Below are positions 1 to 5,322 of a DNA stretch of 12,602 nt, piece after piece. The DNA lies in the NCBI GenBank assembly GCA_002421585.1, contig DIKD01000001.1, positions 1-12,602 of the forward strand, given 5' to 3'. How positions within the stretch are numbered: position 1 is the first letter of the stretch; every line of letters starts with the position of its first letter. Both the position numbers and the translations under genes were made by a program. Below the pieces are notes generated by a model. That model ran no database searches, was not told where the DNA came from, and saw nothing but the letters and a program-made list of their open reading frames with translations. The DNA is from Dehalococcoidia bacterium UBA5627. Its GTDB lineage: Bacteria; Chloroflexota; Dehalococcoidia; Dehalococcoidales; UBA5627.

Positions 1-135
1 TCTCTATATTCAACAATAGTAATGATACCTAAAACCTACAATTCTGAGACAGTAACTGATAGTTATTTAGATTTTCTAAATATAAAATACTGTGCTAAAA
101 TTATTGTTTATTCTACAATTATTTGTGCTGTTTGA
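1..135 (+). CDS. possible 3' end of an upstream gene (partial)
   Basis: Frame 1 is open from the window edge to a TGA at 133-135, giving about 44 residues with no stop although the DNA is very AT-rich. The next gene starts 31 bases later, a normal spacing for a following gene. The segment IVMIPKTY followed about 20 residues later by AKIIVYSTIICAV faintly resembles the C-terminal strands of the PEP mutase/isocitrate lyase superfamily (pattern IVIVPTxY ... IIYANHLLRxA). The ANH-type motif is not intact and the chain ends early, so a decayed or unrelated protein is equally possible. A perfect 7-bp AT-rich inverted repeat (65-71 and 75-81) lies inside it. Chance openness cannot be excluded. Function is not assigned. 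Confidence 0.3.
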   Translation, partial: SLYSTIVMIPKTYNSETVTDSYLDFLNIKYCAKIIVYSTIICAV

Positions 136-166
136 ATCGAAAAATACTTATCCGGAGTTTTATTTT

Positions 167-1318
167 ATGATAATTTTAGAAGAGCCTTTTGTGTCCGATT
201 TTATACTGGGGTATATTTTTAAAAATAATATCCCAGTCCTTAAAAACAATTATGCCTTTTCGCATAACAAAGGCTATAAACTGAACTATATAAGTACAGA
301 CCAGGCAATCAAAAACTACAACAGAGGAGAGCGTATATATACCGTTTCGGAACATACCTTCGACTGGATATATAAAAATCTACCCGGTAGCGGAATTGTA
401 GAAAAAATCAGCATTTTTAAAGACAAAGCCAGATTCCGAACATTGGTATCGGAATTGTATCCGGATTTATATTTTAAGGAAATATCCTTCGAAGAACTCA
501 AGAATTTTGATTCTTCAAATGTTCCCTACCCTGTAATTCTCAAACCATCAGTCGGTTTTCTCAGCCTGGGTGTTTATGCCTTGTTCAATCAAAGTGATTT
601 TAATAATGCCCTGTCAGACTTGATAGAGACAACAAAGAACAAGATACGGCTTTTTCCTGAAAGCGTTATTGGCAGCAAATTCATTCTGGAAAAATATATT
701 CAGGGAGATGAGTTTGCGATTGATGCCTATTTCGATACAAACGGAACGCCGGTGATTCTTAATATATTAAAGCACGTATTTTCATCAGTAAGTGATGTCA
801 GCGACAGGATGTACTATACCAACAAAGAAATAATAAGCCGTTATATTGAGCCTTTTACAGAATTTCTTGCCCGTATTAACAGCAAATTAAATGTTACTGA
901 TTTCCCGGTGCATGTTGAAATCAGAATCAGCAATGACGGAAGTATCGTACCCATTGAAGTCAATCCGTTACGTTTTGCAGGTGCGTCTTGTACAGACATA
1001 GCCTATTATGCTTATGGAATAAACACCGTCGATTGTTATCTTAATCAAATCAAACCGGATTTTAACAATATTCTCGGTAATATGCCTGACAAAATTTATA
1101 GTCTCATTCTAATTGATAAGAACGGAAAAGACATAGATAACGCCAAGTTTGATTATCATAGGTTGCAGGGTGACTTCGAAAATATTCTATCGCTTCGTAA
1201 AATAGATAATCCCGCTATGGGATTATTTGCCGTATTATTTACAGAGACCAGCTTTGGTAATGAGGCAGAATTAGATAAGGTTTTAATTGCCGATTATTCC
1301 GGGTATGTAATTGAATAA
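167..1318 (+). CDS. ATP-grasp domain protein, substrate unknown
   Basis: This is a 383-residue protein of the ATP-grasp superfamily, enzymes that couple ATP hydrolysis to joining a carboxylate (through an acyl-phosphate) with an amine or thiol. Visible motifs are the nucleotide-binding KPSVGFLSLGV (126-136), the ILEKYIQGDEFAIDAYF strand-loop (173-189), and the metal/phosphate-binding HVEIR (249-253) and EVNPLRFAG (264-272). The last 100 or so residues form a separate C-terminal region of unknown function. I chose ATG 167 because GGAG at 154-157 sits 9 bases upstream. An earlier in-frame GTG at 92 would add a 25-residue hydrophobic stretch unlike ATP-grasp N-termini, and MIILEEPFVSDF looks like a natural start. 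No carrier protein, peptide precursor or partner enzyme is visible, so the substrate is unknown. No terminator is evident before the tRNA on the other strand. Confidence 0.85.
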   Translation: MIILEEPFVSDFILGYIFKNNIPVLKNNYAFSHNKGYKLNYISTDQAIKNYNRGERIYTVSEHTFDWIYKNLPGSGIVEKISIFKDKARFRTLVSELYPDLYFKEISFEELKNFDSSNVPYPVILKPSVGFLSLGVYALFNQSDFNNALSDLIETTKNKIRLFPESVIGSKFILEKYIQGDEFAIDAYFDTNGTPVILNILKHVFSSVSDVSDRMYYTNKEIISRYIEPFTEFLARINSKLNVTDFPVHVEIRISNDGSIVPIEVNPLRFAGASCTDIAYYAYGINTVDCYLNQIKPDFNNILGNMPDKIYSLILIDKNGKDIDNAKFDYHRLQGDFENILSLRKIDNPAMGLFAVLFTETSFGNEAELDKVLIADYSGYVIE

Positions 1319-1381
1319 GCTAATATCTTTAACCATTGATAATAAACCCATCAAAATTGGAATCAACAGTAAGTGTTTAAG

Positions 1382-1456
1382 TGGAGCGGGTGACGGGATT
1401 CGAACCCGCGACGTCTTGCTTGGGAAGCAAGCACTCTACCGCTGAGTTACACCCGC
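1382..1456 (-). tRNA. tRNA-Gly (anticodon CCC)
   Basis: Read on the minus strand, all four arms fold. The acceptor GCGGGTG pairs with CACCCGC. The D stem is ACTC/GAGT. The anticodon stem CTTGC/GCAAG encloses the loop TTCCCAA with anticodon CCC. The T arm carries the canonical TTCGAAT loop, with one G:U pair in its stem. The discriminator base is U, as expected for bacterial tRNA-Gly, and the 3' CCA is encoded (+ strand TGG at 1382-1384). It decodes GGG glycine codons. It stands alone between two plus-strand genes and has its own promoter about 18 bases upstream of the mature 5' end. Confidence 0.97.
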
Positions 1457-1473
1457 TCGTTAAGAACTTCTCT

Positions 1474-1503
1474 ATTTTACCTTTAATCAAGCTCAACTGT
1501 AAA
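1474..1503 (-). promoter_or_regulatory. sigma-70-type promoter of tRNA-Gly
   Basis: On the minus strand, TTTACA (-35, at 1498-1503) and TAAAAT (-10, at 1474-1479) are separated by 18 bases, and each matches consensus at five of six positions. The predicted start near 1467 gives a short 5' leader of about 11 bases before the mature tRNA. It diverges from the plsX promoter about 60 bases away. Confidence 0.6.
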
Positions 1504-1560
1504 GATATAATTGATATCCGTCGCTTTCAACTTTAAATATAAGTTTAGCCTCTTTTATTA

Positions 1561-1589
1561 TTGACACCTCACTATTCATAATGGATACT
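1561..1589 (+). promoter_or_regulatory. sigma-70-type promoter of plsX
   Basis: A perfect TTGACA (1561-1566) is followed after 17 bases by GATACT (1584-1589, four of six matches to TATAAT). Transcription would start near 1596. That is downstream of the alternative ATG at 1592, so a transcript from here could only use the ATG at 1625, supporting the shorter PlsX start. Confidence 0.6.
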
Positions 1590-1624
1590 ATATGGAAAAC
1601 AATGCTTTGATAAATGGTGATTGT

Positions 1625-2617
1625 ATGATAAAAATTGCCGTGGATGTGATGGGTGGTGATTATGCCCCTCATGAAATTATAAAAGGCTCTATCGATGGCG
1701 CCAGAAAATATAATACCGCTGTCATTCTGGTTGGCAGTAATAATGTCATTCAAAATGAGTTAAATCAATACGATATTTCAGGTCTCAGTATAGAAATTGT
1801 CCACACAGATGAATTTCTTATTGAAGGCGAAAGCCCCGCTTTTGCCATACGCAATAAAAGCAATTCCTCGATTATGCTTTGTGTAAAACTGGTCCCGGAT
1901 GGTAAGGCAGACGCCGTAATAAGCGCCGGACCTACCGGCGGTCTGGTCGCTTCTGCTGTACATATACTGGGGACATTTGAAGGGATTTCCCGACCCGTTA
2001 TCGGCGGTCCTTTTATGGGTTTTGCCCCCAATACCATACTTTTCGACATTGGTAGTAATATTGATTCCCACCCGGAACAACTGCTTGATTTTGCATTGAT
2101 GGGTACTGTTTATGCCGACAAAATAATGGGGATAGAAAAACCCACGGTTGCTCTTGCCAGTGTAGGTTCGGAAGAAGGGAAAGGGAATAAGGTTGTCAGG
2201 GAAACATACGAACTTTTAAAAAAGTCCGGTTTAAATTTTATTGGCAACATCGAAGGAAACGATATTGTGCGGGGAAAGGTAAATGTTGTTATCTGCGATG
2301 GCTTTGTAGGCAATATACTATTAAAATTCAGCGAGGGATTGTCAATAGCTGTTACGGATTGGTTAGCTGGCAAACTGTCGCAAAAACTATCCGGAGAGGA
2401 ACTTTCGAAAATAACTGTAGAACTGCGAAACTGCATAAGAACTACTTCACAGAGCGAAGTAATATTATATGGCGTAAACGGCATTATATGCAAAGCGCAC
2501 GGTAACAGTAGAGCGCAGGACTTCAGTAACATAATTGCTATGGCAAAAAATGCCGTGGAATCAGATGTGGTAAATAAATTAAGAACCGGCTTACTTAGTA
2601 TAAGGAGTAATAAATAA
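1625..2617 (+). CDS. plsX: phosphate acyltransferase PlsX
   Basis: PlsX converts fatty acyl-ACP plus phosphate into acyl-phosphate, the acyl donor PlsY uses to make lysophosphatidic acid, the first step of phospholipid synthesis in most bacteria. It is a peripheral membrane enzyme. Of 330 residues (usual length about 330-350), family landmarks are DVMGGD (7-12), SAGPTGG (100-106), FDIGSNIDSHPEQL (140-153), SVGSEEGKGN (179-188), CDGFVGN (224-230) and a late GVNGIICKAHGNS segment. The usual GNTGA motif reads GPTGG and the common LGRxPG segment reads LGTFEG, so this is a variant subfamily. I chose ATG 1625 because family members begin close to MIKIAVDVMGGD and the likely transcription start lies downstream of the earlier in-frame ATG at 1592. 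The ribosome site is weak (GGTGA). The frequent partners fabH, fabD and acpP are absent, so it appears to be a single-gene unit ending at the hairpin beginning at 2627. Confidence 0.93.
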   Translation: MIKIAVDVMGGDYAPHEIIKGSIDGARKYNTAVILVGSNNVIQNELNQYDISGLSIEIVHTDEFLIEGESPAFAIRNKSNSSIMLCVKLVPDGKADAVISAGPTGGLVASAVHILGTFEGISRPVIGGPFMGFAPNTILFDIGSNIDSHPEQLLDFALMGTVYADKIMGIEKPTVALASVGSEEGKGNKVVRETYELLKKSGLNFIGNIEGNDIVRGKVNVVICDGFVGNILLKFSEGLSIAVTDWLAGKLSQKLSGEELSKITVELRNCIRTTSQSEVILYGVNGIICKAHGNSRAQDFSNIIAMAKNAVESDVVNKLRTGLLSIRSNK

Positions 2618-2626
2618 CAATAAATA

Positions 2627-2664
2627 AAAAACGGGAATCACTGTTTAAATGAAGTCCCGTTTTT
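2627..2664. terminator. intrinsic terminator, probably bidirectional
   Basis: The arms AAAAACGGGA (2627-2636) and TCCCGTTTTT (2655-2664) pair perfectly around an 18-base loop. The T tract on the plus side ends plsX, whose stop is 10 bases upstream. The A tract on the other arm gives a T tract on the minus strand, so the same element can end the ftsA-ftsZ-small-ORF transcript coming from the right. Confidence 0.8.
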
Positions 2665-2667
2665 AAA

Positions 2668-2691
2668 AGGGAATGCTTTCCCTGATTTTTT
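2668..2691. terminator. second hairpin with T tract
   Basis: AGGGAA (2668-2673) and TTCCCT (2678-2683) form a 6-bp stem around a TGCT loop, followed on the plus strand by GATTTTTT to 2691. On the minus strand the same hairpin is followed by TTTT and lies just after the stop of the small ORF. It probably backs up the first terminator between convergent units. Confidence 0.5.
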
Positions 2692-2769
2692 CTATTTCTT
2701 TTTTGCCGGCTTTGAAGGAGCAGATGACGGTTTGTTGCCGGCTGCTCTTGCTGGAGCTTTATGTCCCAT
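2692..2769 (-). CDS. small basic Ala/Pro/Lys-rich protein, 25 residues
   Basis: This unrecognised small ORF runs from ATG 2769-2767 to TAG 2694-2692. A strong purine-rich ribosome site (GAAAGGGGG, 2783-2775 on the minus strand) lies 5 bases before the ATG. The peptide begins MGHKAPARAAGNK, ends SKPAKKK, and has no acidic or aromatic residue, no hydrophobic run and no cysteine. It should be disordered and strongly positive, so it might contact nucleic acid, ribosomes or acidic membrane lipids. It lies 75 bases after the ftsZ stop on the same strand and directly before tandem hairpins, so it is most likely the last gene of the ftsA-ftsZ transcript. The good ribosome site, tidy stop and position before the terminator favour a real gene. 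Its shortness is the main doubt. Confidence 0.55.
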   Translation of the reverse strand: MGHKAPARAAGNKPSSAPSKPAKKK

Positions 2770-2844
2770 TTTAACCCCCTTTCATAATTCTGTGAAAACT
2801 ATAAACCTTTAAAAATCATTATACTAAAAAACTATATAAAATAT

Positions 2845-3927
2845 CTATTTTCTTTTATGAAAACGCCTGAAAAATGAGGGCATATCCAATTCCACCTCAT
2901 TTTCACTGTTTAATAAGCGTTTCACATCTTTCTGTTTCTCTTCATTTAATAACTTTTCCTGTGCTTCTGTTTCCTCTTTTGTGGAAAAACCGGTAGCAAT
3001 CAATGTTAAGCGGACCTTACCTTCCAATGCGGGGTCCACCATCACACCGAAAATAACCTTGGCATCAGGTGCAACTGCCTTTTTAATTGTTTCAGCGGCG
3101 TCATTTACCTCAAAGAGCGTCAGGTCACCACCGCCAACAACATTAAACATAACTTTTTGGGCACCGTGCACCGATTCTTCCAGTAGAGGGCTGGTTAACG
3201 CCTGTTTTGCAGCTTCAACAGCACGGTTAGGCCCGTTTCCCCATCCTATGGACATCCAGGCATGCCCTGAATCCTGCATGACGGATTTTACATCAGCGAA
3301 ATCGAGATTGATAAAACCGGGAACCGTAATTACTTCGGCTATAGCCTGTACCCCCTGATGTAATACCTCGTCAGCCATTCTAAAGGCTTCACTGATATTT
3401 GTCCTCTTGTCACAAAGGTCGAGTATTTTTTCATTGGGAACTATAATAAGAGTGTCCGCATGAGGAGAAAGATCGCGTATCCCTTCTTCAGCAACTTTTG
3501 CTCTCTGAAGCCCTTCGAATTTAAACGGCAGAGTAACTACTGCAATAGTTAAAGCACCGCTTTTCTTTGCAATCTCAGCAACTATAGGCGCAGAGCCCGT
3601 ACCTGTACCACCTCCCATTCCCGCAGTAATAAATACCATATCCGAGCCCCTGATAACATCCTGTATTTCTTCAGAACATTCTTCAGCCGCTTTACGTCCC
3701 TTGGCGTGGTCACCGCCTGCACCCAGTCCGCGTGCCGACTTTGCCCCTAATTGAATCCTGGTGGAAGCCTCTGTTAATTCAAGGTGTTGAGTATCTGTGT
3801 TCATTGCAACAAATTCCACACCCCTAATGCCTTCCTGAACCATTCTTGTTACAGCATTGCACCCTGAGCCGCCCATGCCAATGACCTTGATTTTAGCCGG
3901 ACTGGGAACATTAATAGTCTGTTTCAT
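2845..3927 (-). CDS. ftsZ: cell division protein FtsZ
   Basis: FtsZ is the tubulin-like GTPase that polymerises into the Z-ring at the division site. In its 360 residues the nucleotide-binding GGSGCNAV is at 19-26, NTDTQHL at 43-49, the tubulin signature GGGTGTGSAP at 105-114, and the T7 loop NLDFADV at 207-213 with both catalytic acidic residues (D209, D212). The folded body ends near residue 315. A short charged linker (315-347) follows, then a conserved-style tail DMPSFFRRFHKRK (348-360), the expected docking peptide for FtsA and other partners. The linker is short compared with many FtsZ proteins and the tail ends very basic. The ATG has a good ribosome site (GGAGAG, 5 bases of spacing). 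It starts 23 bases after the ftsA stop, so the two are co-transcribed. Confidence 0.98.
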   Translation of the reverse strand: MKQTINVPSPAKIKVIGMGGSGCNAVTRMVQEGIRGVEFVAMNTDTQHLELTEASTRIQLGAKSARGLGAGGDHAKGRKAAEECSEEIQDVIRGSDMVFITAGMGGGTGTGSAPIVAEIAKKSGALTIAVVTLPFKFEGLQRAKVAEEGIRDLSPHADTLIIVPNEKILDLCDKRTNISEAFRMADEVLHQGVQAIAEVITVPGFINLDFADVKSVMQDSGHAWMSIGWGNGPNRAVEAAKQALTSPLLEESVHGAQKVMFNVVGGGDLTLFEVNDAAETIKKAVAPDAKVIFGVMVDPALEGKVRLTLIATGFSTKEETEAQEKLLNEEKQKDVKRLLNSENEVELDMPSFFRRFHKRK

Positions 3928-3950
3928 AACTACTCTCCTGCATTCAATAT

Positions 3951-5135
3951 CTATATATTCTTTCCTACTATTCTTGAAATATAGTTAGCATTACGCGATT
4001 GCTTTTCGTCATTTATTAGCTTCCAAAGAAGCAAACCAACGCCGGTAGCATGCATCGGATTACCCAAAGCATCCGATACACCCGGCAATCTTGATGGATA
4101 ACCGATTCTCGCCGGCAAGCCGGTTGCGCTTACCGCTAACTCCGCCAAACCCGGCATGTTGGCACTGCCGCCGCAAATAACCATGTTTAGCGAGGCAATA
4201 TTCGGAAACTCGATTTCGGATAATTCTATCATCACAAACTTAAAAAGCTCTTCGAATCGTGAACTGATTATCTTTGTTAAAGCATCCTGTGAAATTCTGG
4301 TTTCACCAACAGTAATGTCTTTTATATCCGGGGAATTGCTAAATGGAATTACATTCCCGTATTTGGTTTTTATTTGTTCGGCTGTTTCAAATGGTATTCC
4401 GGTTGTAATCGCTATATCCCTTGTAACGTGAAAACCCGAAACAGGTAAAACGAAGGCGTAATAGGCGCTACCGTTCTGGAAAACTACTACATCTGTAGTT
4501 CCTCCGCCGATATCCAATAGAATAGATCCGTCCTGTTTTTCCTCTTCAGTCAGTACAGCTTCCGCACTGGCTAAAGGTTCCAGCACAACATCTTCCACCT
4601 TTACACCACAGCTTCGAACGCATTTAACCAGATTCTGAACGCTGGTAGAAGCTGCCGTCACAATGTTTGTTTCTACATCAAGGCGGTTGGCAAACATTCC
4701 TACCGGGCTATTGATACCGGATTGTCCGTCCAATGCATAAGAACGCGGGATTACATGTAATATTTCCCTGTCCTGTGGTAATTCGATATCTCTGGCAATT
4801 TTGAGCACGCGTTCCAGATCACCGGGGTGAACAATTTTCTTTCCGTGTGTTATTGATATAACACCATGATTATTAATAGAACTGATATGCTTGCCGGTTA
4901 TCCCGACACAAGCAGACTCCATTTTATACCCTGCTGCCTGCTCTGCCTTCTTTATAGACAGCTGTATTGATTCCTTTGCCTCTTTAACATCGGCAACCAT
5001 TCCTTTATGCAAACCATCCGAAGGGACTACTCCCACCCCCAGAACCGTGGGAATACCTGTATCTTCGACTTCTGCCATTACTGTGCATATTTTTGTTGTT
5101 CCTACATCGATTGCCGCAATTTTATTAGTTTTCAT
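3951..5135 (-). CDS. ftsA: cell division protein FtsA
   Basis: FtsA is the actin-like ATPase that anchors FtsZ filaments to the inner membrane face and recruits later division proteins. Counting from the chosen start (394 residues), the phosphate-1 motif DVGTTKIC is at 10-17, phosphate-2 DIGGGTTD at 208-215 and the adenosine-binding ICGGSANMPG at 320-329. The 1C/SHS2 region lies between the first two. The C-terminus ends NANYISRIVGKNI, only a weak candidate for the usual amphipathic membrane helix. I chose ATG 5135 because the actin fold begins at MKTNKIAAIDVGTT. The frame stays open to a TTG at 5198 and an ATG at 5186, but neither has a ribosome site and the extra residues look unlike FtsA. 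The only G-rich tract (AAAGGGGG) is about 16 bases before ATG 5135, farther than usual, so the exact start is uncertain. It heads the ftsA-ftsZ operon. Confidence 0.95.
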   Translation of the reverse strand: MKTNKIAAIDVGTTKICTVMAEVEDTGIPTVLGVGVVPSDGLHKGMVADVKEAKESIQLSIKKAEQAAGYKMESACVGITGKHISSINNHGVISITHGKKIVHPGDLERVLKIARDIELPQDREILHVIPRSYALDGQSGINSPVGMFANRLDVETNIVTAASTSVQNLVKCVRSCGVKVEDVVLEPLASAEAVLTEEEKQDGSILLDIGGGTTDVVVFQNGSAYYAFVLPVSGFHVTRDIAITTGIPFETAEQIKTKYGNVIPFSNSPDIKDITVGETRISQDALTKIISSRFEELFKFVMIELSEIEFPNIASLNMVICGGSANMPGLAELAVSATGLPARIGYPSRLPGVSDALGNPMHATGVGLLLWKLINDEKQSRNANYISRIVGKNI

Positions 5136-5213
5136 GCTTTTATATACCCATCCCCCTTTGAGTGCTGCTATGAAAAAATAAGCCATAGCATAAAACAAAA
5201 TAAATTAAATTAT

Positions 5214-5242
5214 ATACTATATTAATCTTTGGCTATCGTCAA
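5214..5242 (-). promoter_or_regulatory. sigma-70-type promoter of the ftsA-ftsZ operon
   Basis: On the minus strand, TTGACG (-35, at 5237-5242, five of six matches) and TAGTAT (-10, at 5214-5219, four of six) are 17 bases apart. Transcription would start near 5207, about 70 bases before the ftsA ATG. It lies just beyond the terminator that ends the upstream gene, so ftsA has its own promoter. Confidence 0.55.
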
Positions 5243-5274
5243 TTACTTTGGTTTTTGTAAACATTATCTATAAC

Positions 5275-5305
5275 AAAAATGCCCCGACAAAAACGGGGCA
5301 TTTTT
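5275..5305 (-). terminator. strong intrinsic terminator of the coiled-coil gene
   Basis: AAAAATGCCCCG (5275-5286) and CGGGGCATTTTT (5294-5305) form a perfect 12-bp stem around the 7-base loop ACAAAAA. It starts 17 bases after the stop of the 5323-7458 gene in the direction of transcription. The T tract on the minus strand terminates that gene and insulates it from ftsA. The element is symmetrical and would also work on the plus strand. Confidence 0.9.
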
Positions 5306-5322
5306 ACTTGACTGATTATTTA

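Noticed and set aside
1493..1753. Minus-strand 86-residue frame over the plsX start
   Set aside because: It covers both divergent promoters and the conserved PlsX N-terminus, has no ribosome site and shows no recognisable protein features.
5135..5198. Extended FtsA start giving a hydrophobic N-terminal segment
   Set aside because: The TTG (5198) and ATG (5186) lack ribosome sites, the likely transcription start near 5207 leaves almost no leader, and FtsA does not carry an N-terminal membrane segment.
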